Assembly: GCF_018271995.1 (NCBI RefSeq)
Contig: NZ_JAGUCO010000006.1
Span: 124,001-188,000, forward strand
DNA: 64,000 bases
Reading direction: 5' to 3'
Origin: Carboxylicivirga linearis
GTDB lineage: Bacteria > Bacteroidota > Bacteroidia > Bacteroidales > Marinilabiliaceae
The notes beneath the pieces were generated by a model. That model saw nothing but the letters and a program-made list of their open reading frames with translations. It did no database searches and had not been told where the DNA came from. The position numbers were made by a program, and so were the translations under genes. Shown one piece after another: positions 8,794 to 19,200 of this stretch (position 1 is its first letter; every line of letters starts with the position of its first letter).

Positions 8794-10053
8794 TTATGGT
8801 GCTACAGTCTGCATTAACAATCCACACATCCAGGCACCATAGGTTCCTAATGCATAACCCAAAACAGCTAATAAAACACCAACTGGTGCTAATGATGGAT
8901 GAAAGGCAGCAGCTACCACCGGCGCACTGGCAGCACCTCCAATGTTAGCCTTACTTCCCACAGCCAAAAAGAAATAAGGTGCTCTAATCAGCTTGCCAAC
9001 AATAAGCAATAATACCACATGAATAATCATCCAGATGCCACCCACGGCAAATAAACCAATATTATCAAATATCTTAGTCACATCCATCTTCATGCCAATG
9101 GTGGCAACCAATACATAAATAAATACGGTTCCAATTTTTGAAGCTCCGGCACCTTCATATTGGCGAAGTTTAGTAAACGACAAAGCAATACCAATAGTCG
9201 TTGATAAAATGATCAACCAAAAGAATTTTGAAGTTAGGCTAAAACGATTCAAAAACGGTGCATGGTTTTCGATAAAAGGAGCTAAAAAGTCAGCCATCAA
9301 ATGTGCAATTCCGGTTATACCAAAGCCAATCGCCAAAATAACCATTATATCGGTTGACGAAGGAATACGAGCTATCTTCTGGCTAAATTCATGCATTTTA
9401 TCGCGCAAATGAGTAACACTGCTTGAATCTGCTTTAAAATATTTGTCAATCTTATCTGATTTACCAACACCGATCAACAATACGGCCATCCAAACTTCAG
9501 CTACCAACACATCTACTGTAATCATGATGGAATACAATCGGTCTGACGGTTCAAAAATTTCGTACATGGCAGCCTGGTTAGCTCCTCCTCCAATCCAGCT
9601 ACCAGCAATGGTTGTCATACCTCGCCAAACTGCATCGGGACCGATCCCACCAATTAAATCGGGACTAATGGCCGAAGCAATTAAAATGGCTAATGGTCCG
9701 CCAATAATTACTCCTACCGTACCGGTTAAAAACATAATCAGAGCTTTACTACCCAATTTAAATACTTCGCGCAGATTGATGCTAAGCGTTAAAAGAACCA
9801 AACTGGCAGGTAACAAATAACGGGAAGCTACAAAATACAATTGCGAATGCTCGCCATCAACAATGCCAAAAGTGGTTAATAAACTAGGTAAAAAATAACA
9901 CAGCAAAAGGCTGGGTACAATTTTGTAAAACCTCTTAAATATTAAATTAGATGAGCTACTTGTATAAAAAATGGCTCCCAGTAATACTATTAAAATTCCT
10001 AAAACAACGGCATCGTTGTTTATTAACGCTGATGTCTGTTCGTGGTCTATCAT
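8794..10053 (-). CDS. DUF819 family multi-pass membrane protein
   Basis: About 419 residues with roughly ten to twelve membrane segments. It matches the DUF819 family (YjcL-like, distantly related to sodium-dependent transporters) through the segments 'GPDAVWRGMTTIAGSWIGGGANQAAM' style region near residue 150-175 and 'GSKANIGGAASAPVVAAAF' near the C-terminus. The pseudo-symmetric Gly/Asn-rich loops resemble those of CPA/BASS-type carriers, so transport of a small anion or organic acid is possible but unproven. I chose the ATG at 10053 because an AAGGAG ribosome-binding site lies directly before it; an in-frame ATG 51 bases upstream has no such site. It is a single-gene unit with its own promoter and terminator. 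Confidence 0.83.
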   Translation of the reverse strand: MIDHEQTSALINNDAVVLGILIVLLGAIFYTSSSSNLIFKRFYKIVPSLLLCYFLPSLLTTFGIVDGEHSQLYFVASRYLLPASLVLLTLSINLREVFKLGSKALIMFLTGTVGVIIGGPLAILIASAISPDLIGGIGPDAVWRGMTTIAGSWIGGGANQAAMYEIFEPSDRLYSIMITVDVLVAEVWMAVLLIGVGKSDKIDKYFKADSSSVTHLRDKMHEFSQKIARIPSSTDIMVILAIGFGITGIAHLMADFLAPFIENHAPFLNRFSLTSKFFWLIILSTTIGIALSFTKLRQYEGAGASKIGTVFIYVLVATIGMKMDVTKIFDNIGLFAVGGIWMIIHVVLLLIVGKLIRAPYFFLAVGSKANIGGAASAPVVAAAFHPSLAPVGVLLAVLGYALGTYGAWMCGLLMQTVAP

Positions 10054-10131
10054 TCTCCTTTTCTTTTCAAAATAAAACTGATTAATGGTTTTATATATAA
10101 GCATTAATCAGTTGTAAATGGTTCAATGCTG

Positions 10132-10139
10132 CAAAGATA
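10132..10139 (-). promoter_or_regulatory. -7 promoter element for the DUF819 gene
   Basis: The minus strand reads TATCTTTG followed by CA, matching the Bacteroidota -7 consensus TAnnTTTG, about 80 bases before the chosen start. A T-rich -33-like segment lies about 18 bases further upstream. Pattern match only. Confidence 0.5.
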
Positions 10140-10202
10140 TATATTCTTTAGAGCGATAAAAGACTTCTTTTTGCTTAGTATTACATAATTTAAGGAGCTC
10201 AT

Positions 10203-10232
10203 AAAAACAAAAAGCCTGGCTCGTGCCAGGCT
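10203..10232 (-). terminator. intrinsic terminator closing the protease-SusCD operon
   Basis: A perfect 8-bp stem (AGCCTGGC at 10213-10220, GCCAGGCT at 10225-10232) with a 4-base loop, followed on the minus strand by a long T-rich tract (10212-10203). It begins 26 bases after the stop of the last lipoprotein gene and marks the 3' end of the five-gene operon. Confidence 0.88.
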
Positions 10233-10258
10233 CTTCAATTAAGCTATGTTAGAATAAG

Positions 10259-10702
10259 CTATTCTATAATAATGTCTACTGTATATCGGGCCGGATTAGT
10301 TGCCAGATCGTACAGATCAAATTTTAAGGTATAGTACCCCGATTGAATTTCGTAAGGAATATAATCGTTAAATAATACCAAATCTTTTATCTCATGATAG
10401 GTTTCTCCCAAAGGAATCTTCATTTCATCGGGTTGCCATGGCGTATCAATCCCTTTTAATGATAAATTTCCAATACCAGGTTCCAACGGTTCAACAAAAA
10501 TCAGGTTAACCCTGCAATCTTTCAAGGCAACATCATCCTGAAAAATGGCATCGAGCTTTATGGGATTTCCTCTGTAAAAATACTGATCTGCCACCGGAGC
10601 ATTTACAGTAATGGTAGGTGGCGTTGTATCTCCATCTTCCTTACCACAAGCAAGCATCACTAATAACAAACATAAACCGGCTATATATTTTATCTTCTTC
10701 AT
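10259..10702 (-). CDS. DUF4625-like lipoprotein
   Basis: 147 residues. The lipobox 'MLAC' gives Cys19 as the lipid anchor, and the next residues 'GKEDGD' are compatible with surface export. The body is a single beta-sandwich domain starting 'TPPTITVNAPVADQYFYRG', which fits the DUF4625 family, an immunoglobulin-like domain common next to outer membrane uptake systems in Bacteroidota. It is the last gene of the operon, and its start codon overlaps the stop of the preceding lipoprotein gene (TAATG), so the two are translationally coupled. By position it takes the place of a SusE/SusF-like accessory binding protein; the ligand is unknown. Confidence 0.72.
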   Translation of the reverse strand: MKKIKYIAGLCLLLVMLACGKEDGDTTPPTITVNAPVADQYFYRGNPIKLDAIFQDDVALKDCRVNLIFVEPLEPGIGNLSLKGIDTPWQPDEMKIPLGETYHEIKDLVLFNDYIPYEIQSGYYTLKFDLYDLATNPARYTVDIIIE

Positions 10703-11571
10703 TACAAATCTTTTTTAATTAGTAGTGTCTCGTAACAGGCTTCGTAGGTATAATAGCTACCTTCATAAAATGCAAAACCTCCCCAGTAAGGCATAATTAT
10801 ATTTCCTTCTTCATCATAGGTGGCAACCACATTTTCTTCCAGATGAATTTGCATATTCCCTTCTGAATAAGACCATAGATACATCATTATACTACCATGA
10901 TTAGCGCTGGCTGCTATCTCCTGAGGACTAATACTAATTTCTTTCTTTTCAAAATCAATAACCCCAATAATTGTGCGACCATAACCCCAAAAGTTATAGA
11001 TCTCAATTTGGTTATAGGTGTTCTCAACCTGACTAATGGTTAAATATCCATATTGATCCCAGTAACCATTTTCCTCACCATCAATCTGACCGTACTGAAT
11101 ACTATTGTCTATTTGGTTATACGAACCAAACAAATAGGTATCTTCAAATACAGGTGGCTCATCTGTTGTAAAACTATCTGCCTGGCTAAAAGAAAACCCG
11201 TTCTCAGAAAACGTATAAGCTTTGTAATAATAGGTTGTACTGCCAATTAGTTTATCAACCAACATAGAAAAAGTGGCTCCTGCCTTATTATGTTGGATGA
11301 TACGAGTCGACTCAGTCGGAAAATCCTCTTGTGTACTCATAAAAAAACCATGTTCGATAATATTAGTATCACCTTTGAGTTCCATATCGGCTGTTAGGTA
11401 AACACGATCGAAAGTTAAACTATCGTAATAGGCACTCAACACAGGTAAATCTTGTGTTGATAAATGGTTATACTTATCAGCATCAACTTCTTCTTCGCAC
11501 GATGTAAAAGTCATCATGGTAAAGAGGATAAGTAGGAATAAACTAAATCTATTTTTCATCACGTTCTTCAT
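10702..11571 (-). CDS. lipoprotein of unknown function in the SusCD operon
   Basis: 289 residues. The signal peptide ends in lipobox 'FTSC' followed by 'EEEVD', an acidic run typical of surface lipoproteins. Residues about 45-140 look like a fibronectin type III-like sandwich ('TTYYYKAYTFSENG' is the usual F/G strand pattern). The C-terminal half (about 145-289) is rich in Tyr, Trp and Gly and is not recognised. An alternative start is the second Met, four codons downstream. It lies 10 bases after SusD and overlaps the next gene by one base. In known SusCD operons this position is held by surface substrate-binding proteins, and that is the most likely role. Confidence 0.65.
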   Translation of the reverse strand: MKNVMKNRFSLFLLILFTMMTFTSCEEEVDADKYNHLSTQDLPVLSAYYDSLTFDRVYLTADMELKGDTNIIEHGFFMSTQEDFPTESTRIIQHNKAGATFSMLVDKLIGSTTYYYKAYTFSENGFSFSQADSFTTDEPPVFEDTYLFGSYNQIDNSIQYGQIDGEENGYWDQYGYLTISQVENTYNQIEIYNFWGYGRTIIGVIDFEKKEISISPQEIAASANHGSIMMYLWSYSEGNMQIHLEENVVATYDEEGNIIMPYWGGFAFYEGSYYTYEACYETLLIKKDL

Positions 11572-11581
11572 AATTTAAACT

Positions 11582-13105
11582 TTAATCGTTTTGTTCGCTT
11601 TCGCTGATATGAACATTATCCTGTATTTCGCGGGTTGGAATTTGAAACACCCAGTTTTTAGCACCTGCCGGCACACTTATCTGTCCCGAAATGCTATGGT
11701 TCGAATTGGTGTAATTACGGTTGATGCCGCGGTACAAGCGTTTTAAATCGAAATACGAAAAGCCCTCGCCCCATAATTCAATCCGGCGTTGCAGATAAAC
11801 GTACTCTACATCTACTTCATTCATATCCCATCCCGGCTGACGGTTTTCCATTAATGGACGAATGGCTTCTGCAGCCATGGCATACTCGCCTTTGTGTGCG
11901 TAGGCTTCTGCTTCGATCAGATACATTTCAGCCGCACGCATATACGGGTAATCCTGAGTCCAGTCGTTGGCCCAGCCAAATTTTAAACTGGCCAGTTCCT
12001 GGGTAATATTCGGGGCTGTTTCGAAATAGGATTCAAAACGTACTGAGTCTTCAGCCGACATTCCATCCGGGCTATTAAATAAACCTTTCCGAACATCGTC
12101 ATCGGGTATTACCTGATACAAGGCATAATCAATCTCACGAACCGAAAGAATACCGGCATAACCGGGACTATTATTGGAGATATGCGAAAACCACGAAACC
12201 AGAGTTGTTTGCGTTTCGTTACTGTGATCAAAACCCCATATCCATTCATTATTGCTTAAATCCAAAAAACCGCTTTTCAGTTCTTTCTCACTCATTAAAC
12301 CATAGCCCTGTCGTGCTAATTGCGAATGTTCAGCTGCTTTATCCCAATCCTGAATTAATAAATAATAACGAGCCAGTAAACCATGAACAACATCGGAATT
12401 AACATATCTTTTGCTGGTTGATCGGTCAAAGCCATCAATCAGTTTCAATCCTAATAAAAGATCCTGTTCAGCTTGTTTTAAAACCATTTCAACGGTATTT
12501 CGCCCTTTTAATACTTCTTGTTGTTCCTTCGAAATAGAATCTCCGTCGGCTAAATAAATAGGCACACCCGGCTTATTCCAGTTAATGGTTTCTTTGGTTA
12601 TCACCTCCTGGTATAACTGTATCAGATACAAATACGACATACCTCTTATGGTGTAGGTCTCTCCAAGGCAATTCAAGAAAAAGCTATCCTCGGTATCTCT
12701 GTCAACCAAGTCAATAATTCGGTTGGCATTGGCAATAAGGGTATAAAAGGTATTCCAGTTATAAGCTGTGCGTATGTATGGTGCCGAACGATATTGATGC
12801 AGGTAATCCCATGAGAAATAATGGCTCACCGGCTGCGAAATATCCTGACACATCATATCGGTTGCATGCAATACAGCCGTAAAATTAAACGAGTCGTGGC
12901 TACCTCCATCCTGGTAACTGACCATAAAAGCATACAAACCGTCTACCAATGCTTTTAACTTGGAAGGATCATCTTTGATAATTTCTTTTAAATCTTTCTC
13001 TCCCACGCCGGTTGTATACTCGGTATCTAAATAATCTTTGCTACACGAGGCCAATGATAGTACCAGCATCATCAACCCTATTTTTATATATTTTAATCTA
13101 CACAT
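11582..13105 (-). CDS. SusD/RagB-family surface substrate-binding lipoprotein
   Basis: 507 residues with lipobox 'LASC' and 'SKDYLDTEYTTG', the usual start of a mature SusD protein. The helical TPR-like half includes 'LGETYTIRGMSYLYLIQLYQ', the strongly conserved RAxxYxxLxxxYG-like segment of SusD (here with S-Y-L-Y). The C-terminal region has 'YMRAAEMYLIEAEAYAHKG' and 'RRIELWGEGFSYFDLKRL', both standard for the family. It lies 11 bases after the SusC gene and forms the lid of the SusCD importer in the outer membrane. The first gene of the operon encodes a secreted subtilisin and no glycosidase is present, so peptides are a more likely cargo than glycans, as for RagAB. That is inference. Confidence 0.93.
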   Translation of the reverse strand: MCRLKYIKIGLMMLVLSLASCSKDYLDTEYTTGVGEKDLKEIIKDDPSKLKALVDGLYAFMVSYQDGGSHDSFNFTAVLHATDMMCQDISQPVSHYFSWDYLHQYRSAPYIRTAYNWNTFYTLIANANRIIDLVDRDTEDSFFLNCLGETYTIRGMSYLYLIQLYQEVITKETINWNKPGVPIYLADGDSISKEQQEVLKGRNTVEMVLKQAEQDLLLGLKLIDGFDRSTSKRYVNSDVVHGLLARYYLLIQDWDKAAEHSQLARQGYGLMSEKELKSGFLDLSNNEWIWGFDHSNETQTTLVSWFSHISNNSPGYAGILSVREIDYALYQVIPDDDVRKGLFNSPDGMSAEDSVRFESYFETAPNITQELASLKFGWANDWTQDYPYMRAAEMYLIEAEAYAHKGEYAMAAEAIRPLMENRQPGWDMNEVDVEYVYLQRRIELWGEGFSYFDLKRLYRGINRNYTNSNHSISGQISVPAGAKNWVFQIPTREIQDNVHISESEQND

Positions 13106-13116
13106 AGTGTTTGCTT

Positions 13117-16100
13117 TTACATGTTAATTGATAAACCTACAGACATTGTTCTCATGGCTGCATAATTAAAGCCTACTGCCCCGTTTAAACTCTGACGCGG
13201 ATCTAAACCTTTACGCGCACTTTTCAACCACAGGTTATCTCCGGTTAGATAAATGCGAGCACTTTTCAAATGGAATTTAGATAGCATCTGATTACCCAAA
13301 GTGTAGCCCAGGGTAATATTACGCAGGTTGAAATACGATGCATCGGTATAAAAACGATCTGACGAAGCATTGATATCGTTGTAATCGTGCGATAAAATAG
13401 GTACATCGCTATTGGTATTCCGAGGCGTCCATCTCTTCAGCATATCGCGGTGATAATTACCGCCCACTTTACTTCCCATCAGTGATTGATAATTACTATC
13501 CATTACCGTACCGCCAATCTGAAAAGCGGTTTGAACCGAAAAGTCAAAGTTTTTGTATGATACTTGCGAGTTTACACCTCCGGTTACATCCGGGATAGAA
13601 CTTTTTCCGGTCTTTACAAAAGTGGCATCTTCGGTATTATCAACCACTGTAATAATGGCATTTTTATAATGATCGTACTCGTATCGGTAATACAATGCCT
13701 TACCCGTTTCGGCATCCACACCAGCCGATTTATAATCGTAGAAATCATAAATAGAGCCACCCAACTCGCGCCAGAAAGAGCCATCGGAATAACCATTCTG
13801 ATCCTTATTTGGCGGCAAAGTCAACAGCTCATTTTTATAATGTAAAGCATTAAAACCAATACTCCAGTGTAATCCTGCCTTCTTAATTAAATGAACAGTC
13901 ATATCCAGCTCAACTCCATTGTTGCGCATATCAAGGTAATTGCGCCACTGTGTTGATGGTAAGCCTTCGGAAAGAGGCAATTGATACTGAAAAAGAAGAT
14001 CACGGGTTGTTTTGATAAAATAATCGAAACTAACATTTAGCTTATCAAACAAAAAGGTTTCGATACCCACATTAAAGTTTTCACTCTTCTCCCAGGTTAA
14101 ATCTGCATTACCTCTTGAGTTAAGAGTAATACCGGCTTCTCCACCAATATCAGCAACCACATACTGATCTTCGTATGCATACCAGGTTCCAATGTTATCA
14201 TTACCCTGTGTACCATAACTGGCTCTTAATTTAAGATCGTTCACAAAAGCATATTCTTTCATCCATTGTTCCTGACTAATACGCCACGAAGCACCGGTAG
14301 ACCAGAAATTACCCCAACGACTATCTGGATGAAATACAGAAGTTCCATCGCGACGGAAACTTCCAGACAAGTAGTATTTGTTATCAAAATTGTATTCTAA
14401 CCGGCTTAAATAACCTTCTAAAGCATATTCGCTATAACCTGATGTAAGGCTCCGGTATGAAGTAGCATTGGCAAATTCAGGGTTATACGGATCGTAGAAA
14501 TTAGCCATACTACCAGAAAGGTTGTTGTTTTTATTCTTCTTCGACTCATGACCCAATAATGCCTTTACAGTATGCGAACCAATTGTTTTTTCGTAGTTCA
14601 ATAACTGGTTGTAGTTTGTTGACACATATCGCTGAGACGTTTTATAACCTAAACCGCCAACGCCCTGGGCATCACCCCCAATAGGTGTCATAAACGTAGA
14701 CATGTAATTAAAATACAAATCGTAAGCACCGTTTACGGTTAGGGTTAATCCATCGATAATATTAAATAAAGCTGATCCGCGCAATGTAAGGTTATCGGCC
14801 TTATTATCGTTGATGTCGGCCTTGGTTGTGGCAACCGGATTGGCTAACGAAGCAAAAGGACGGCCCGTACTTTCGCCATAATCGTATGCCGGCTGGCCAT
14901 TGGCCTGATACTGTTTCTCACCGGTTTCAAGATCATACAAGTATACCGGATAAATAGGCGCTACCGATTGGGTAAACATAAACAGGTTGCCCTGACTTGC
15001 ACCACCAGCAGCAGCCGAATTCTGAATAGTACCGGTATATGCAATATTTCCTGAAAGCTTAAACAGGCTGCCAAACTTCTGATCAATTTGGAAACGCGCG
15101 TTTAAACGTTCAAACTCCGATCCGTCAATAATACCTTCGTCAGACAAATACCCGAATGAAGCATAGTAGGTTGACATATCGCTACCTCCGCTTAAGCTAA
15201 GGTTATATTCTTGTCGGATACCTGTTTTAAAGGGAACTGTTGCCCACTCGTTTCCCCATTTGGTTTCTGTGGCATTTGGATTAATCATACCCGTAAACGG
15301 ATCGATTAATTCGGTATTGGAAACACCCCTGTAAACATTATATATTAAGCTATTATCAATTAAATCCTGCGATGCCTGCATGCCGGCTTCGGCATATCCA
15401 TATTTATTTAAATAACTATTGCGCAATGCCTCCCAACTTAGCTGGTAGTATTCAGCCGGATCTGTAACGATATCGTAGTTAGGTACTCCCCTGCTGTTGA
15501 CTCCAACCCTCGAATCGAAATTAATACTCAAAGCCCCCGATTTACCTTTTTTAGTGGTTATTAGTATCACTCCGTTTGCGCCACGTGCACCATACATTGA
15601 GTTGGCGGCAGCATCTTTTAACACCGACATATTTTCGATATCCTGCGCAGGAATAGAATTCAGCGATCCTTCGTAGGGTACGCCATCCAATACAATCAGA
15701 GGCGATTTCGAAGCAGAGATAGAACCTAATCCACGCACAATAATGCTTCCTCCTGAGCCCGGCTGACCCGAACTTTGTGTTACCTGAACTCCTGCCAAAC
15801 TACCTTCAAGGGATTTTGCCAGGTTGGCCGATTGCATCTTGGTTAAATTCTCCCCTTTCACCACACTGGCAGCTCCGGTAAACGAACTCTTTTTAGTTGT
15901 ACCGTAAGCTACTGCAATCACTTCATCCAAGCCAACCGATTCATTTTCGAGCATTACCACATAATGCTTGCGGGCATCCAACTGAATCATCTGCGTTTGC
16001 ATACCCACAAAACTAACCTGCAGCGTGGTAGTGTTTTCATCAATGGTAAGACTAAAGTTACCATCCATATCAGTAACTGTTCCGGTGGTCGTTCCCGGAA

Positions 16101-16242
16101 TAACTACTGTTACTCCGGGCATTCCCGTATCGGTTTCTTTCTCAATTACCACACCGGTAATTGTTTTGCTTTGGGCCATACAGACAGTTATGCCTGCCAC
16201 AAAAAAGACCCAAAACAGACTTATATATTTTTTCATTATCAT
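13117..16242 (-). CDS. SusC/RagA-family TonB-linked outer membrane transporter
   Basis: 1041 residues. A signal peptide (to about residue 23, 'CMAQ') is followed by a CarboxypepD_reg domain (about 26-105, 'GMPGVTVVIPGTTTGTVTDMDG'-type pattern), a TonB-box-like 'DEVIAVAYGT', a plug domain with the SusC signature ('GSIIVRGLGSIS', 'SMYGARGANGVILITTKKG') and a long barrel. The length is typical of SusC proteins. The gene starts 18 bases after the giant subtilisin gene and 11 bases before SusD, so all are almost certainly co-transcribed. It should carry SusD-captured ligand across the outer membrane using TonB energy. Start at 16242 or at the third codon (ATG, six bases later) are both possible. 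Confidence 0.95.
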   Translation of the reverse strand: MIMKKYISLFWVFFVAGITVCMAQSKTITGVVIEKETDTGMPGVTVVIPGTTTGTVTDMDGNFSLTIDENTTTLQVSFVGMQTQMIQLDARKHYVVMLENESVGLDEVIAVAYGTTKKSSFTGAASVVKGENLTKMQSANLAKSLEGSLAGVQVTQSSGQPGSGGSIIVRGLGSISASKSPLIVLDGVPYEGSLNSIPAQDIENMSVLKDAAANSMYGARGANGVILITTKKGKSGALSINFDSRVGVNSRGVPNYDIVTDPAEYYQLSWEALRNSYLNKYGYAEAGMQASQDLIDNSLIYNVYRGVSNTELIDPFTGMINPNATETKWGNEWATVPFKTGIRQEYNLSLSGGSDMSTYYASFGYLSDEGIIDGSEFERLNARFQIDQKFGSLFKLSGNIAYTGTIQNSAAAGGASQGNLFMFTQSVAPIYPVYLYDLETGEKQYQANGQPAYDYGESTGRPFASLANPVATTKADINDNKADNLTLRGSALFNIIDGLTLTVNGAYDLYFNYMSTFMTPIGGDAQGVGGLGYKTSQRYVSTNYNQLLNYEKTIGSHTVKALLGHESKKNKNNNLSGSMANFYDPYNPEFANATSYRSLTSGYSEYALEGYLSRLEYNFDNKYYLSGSFRRDGTSVFHPDSRWGNFWSTGASWRISQEQWMKEYAFVNDLKLRASYGTQGNDNIGTWYAYEDQYVVADIGGEAGITLNSRGNADLTWEKSENFNVGIETFLFDKLNVSFDYFIKTTRDLLFQYQLPLSEGLPSTQWRNYLDMRNNGVELDMTVHLIKKAGLHWSIGFNALHYKNELLTLPPNKDQNGYSDGSFWRELGGSIYDFYDYKSAGVDAETGKALYYRYEYDHYKNAIITVVDNTEDATFVKTGKSSIPDVTGGVNSQVSYKNFDFSVQTAFQIGGTVMDSNYQSLMGSKVGGNYHRDMLKRWTPRNTNSDVPILSHDYNDINASSDRFYTDASYFNLRNITLGYTLGNQMLSKFHLKSARIYLTGDNLWLKSARKGLDPRQSLNGAVGFNYAAMRTMSVGLSINM

Positions 16243-16260
16243 TGTTTATACAGATCAGTA

Positions 16261-19200
16261 TTACAGCTTGTTAAATTTTCTTTTAATGATGTTGTCATTC
16301 ACCATAATCTCCAGCACATAAATACCCGCTTTTAAATCAGATGCATTAATTTTAGAAGCATTGATCATTCCTGTTTTAATTGTTACACCAGTAACAGAAA
16401 CAATTCGATAATCGGCTCCATTAACCACATCGTTTGATAATTGGATATAATCCCGAACAGGATTTGGATAAATAGTGATAGAACTTAATTCAACCTCATC
16501 AATTCCTACACGAAGCAACACATTAACATTTGCCTCTATAGTCAAGGTGGCTCCTTCTGGATCTGCCGCCGAAATGCTTAACACTGTATTTCCAATAATT
16601 GCAGGTTTAATAATTAACAGATCATCGTTTTGAAACAACTCAATATTGTCGTTGTCTTTTGATACGGTATAGGTTACTTCATCACCATCAGGATCGCTGA
16701 TGTATTCTTTCAGATCCAAATGATATTCCAGATGCTTGTCCAAATGAACCGTAAAATCCATCTCTTGAATTAGTTCAGGAGCACGATTTGTATTTGTAAC
16801 CGTTACTATAAACGTGAAGGTGTTTACATTACCTTTGGTATCTTCACCATTAACAACTATACGATATATGCCATTACTGTCATAATCAGGTCTGAATTTC
16901 AGTACCATATTCTGACCATCAAACTCACCGGTAACAATATCATATTCTTCTGCCAGCGTTAATGTGTAATCGATACCACCCTTGTGCGATGCAAATAAGG
17001 TAAAATCGTATTCTTCATTTTCGGCAATGGTAAGAGCAAAATTGTTACTGATATTATAAGAAGGCCCATTGTTACGAGTAAACTCAGCACCTACTTTCTT
17101 TACTTTATTATTTGGATCGTTTGAGTTGATAGTAATTACAGCTGAGTTATCACTATTAAATACACGCGAGCCATAAAAAGTAAAATCTACAGTGGCAGAT
17201 TCGCCCGGTGCTATAGTACCTGATGTAGTTGAAGCTTCTAACCACTCAGGACTGATTTGTTCGTTTTCGACGGCCTTAACCATCCAGCCCACATTGGTTA
17301 CAGGCAAATCGGTTATCGGCATATATTCAGTACCGGTTGATCCAAACATATTACCAGCTTGTAATTCTGGTGAAATTTCACCCAATGCGGCAGGTGCATC
17401 CATCTCTCCCGGATAAATAATTCGGATAAAGAAAGACTCACCCCCCTGAATCATAACAGGTCGGTCGAAAGTGACTATTTCTTTCACCACCTGACTATTA
17501 TAAAGTGGTTTTTCGTAACTGTAGTTGACCTTCTGTGAGTATATCAATCCGGTTTTCAAGAATTCTTCATCTCCTGCAAATATCTGAACAGTATAATAAC
17601 CCTCTACTAAGCTTCGATAGGTATAATAATGGATCAGATGAGAGAAACAGAATCCATCTTCAGGGGCGATCAACTGCGTAACTGTATGCACCGGATAACC
17701 ACCAGCACCCCATCCGAAAGTATGTTTCACTTCTTCTGAAAGTAATTGAGTTAATACCCTTGCATCATCATTAATATCATCACCGGCTGTACTTTTTACT
17801 TTTCCGGTGCTTTTTAACTCCACCGAGCTACTGTTTAAGGGTACAGCATCGCCCATCGAATAAGTATCGCTCAACGACATAAAGTCATAGGCATATTTAA
17901 TATTCAGATTAAAATCCAGGTCATTTTTACCGGAATTATCAATGGTTACTGTTTTTGTTTTAATGGTTTCACTGTCTACTGCATAAGCACTAATGTTATC
18001 AGCATCAACTGAGATAGCAGGAGCTTCCTGAATGTGTGCACGACACTGAACTCTGATTTTATATTGCTCATCTACATCTGCTTCCTGCAAATTATCCAGC
18101 TCTTCCTTCGTCAGATCTTTAACTGCCTCATAATCCACAATTATTATTTCGCCGCTTAGATCTGCCACTGTATTGGGGCGTTTGAATAACCAAATTCGTC
18201 CTTCCAATTTACCTTCGGCAGGAATTACCAGTGGAATAGGTTCCGGGTTAATAATATCCGGCGTATAAGTAGGCAGATATTCAATGTCCATGTAACCCCA
18301 GGTAAGTGTTCCTGATCGCATAGGCACCCAGGTTTCCATCTGCGCTTTAAAGTTACTTTCAAGACTAGTAATAAAGAACTTGCCCACTCTAAAGTCTCTC
18401 AATCCGTTGTTCTCCCAGGTAAAATAATATACCCAGTTATCGTCCAATGGTTGATGTTGGTTAACATATCCATCCTGATCAACCACGTAAATATTTCCGA
18501 AATCGATATCATCAATTTGCACATCGTGCTCTCCTGCAATAGTTATATTGAAAGGTAACTTCAACATCCCGTCACCTACCGTATTGTTCAGTATGGTAAT
18601 GTACTCGGTATATTCGCCGGCATAAATATGAGTAGCATCCACTGTTATCTGGTGCGTTAAACTGGCACCGGGTTCAAGAATTTCCTTTTTAACGGGGAAA
18701 AACTCAAGCGCACAGTTATTGCTGATATATGACGATCCGTAGGCAACATTTAACCCTTCGGTACCATCTATGTTTTCAACTCCAATACCGGAAATTCCAG
18801 GTACCATTGAAAAATCGGTAAGATCAAAATTATATTGCGTTTTAATTCTACCGTCTTTGTAAAGAATAGCTTGCCATGACATAGGTCCCATTGACATACC
18901 AAAACCATCGGTAAACGAACGCCAGGTAATAATAAGCTCATCTTCATTTTGCTGATAATAAACGCCCGCTAGCTCATCACTATATAAATCATTGTAGCTG
19001 AAACCAAACATCGGAGCAAAGTAATTATTCAATCCATCGGTAGAAGGAATCTGTACATCACCTCGGGGATAGACTTCACTGGTATCGGAGAAGGCAATTA
19101 CTCCGGTATAACCAATAAATATCTCGGAATAGGCATTGCCATAAAACTCGAAATCCCATGGCAACTCAATAGTATTCCAATAATTACTGTAATTGGTTAC

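Noticed and set aside
9443-9820. 125-codon plus-strand frame inside the DUF819 gene
   Set aside because: Antisense to a conserved membrane protein; the Ile/Pro-rich translation reflects reversed codons.
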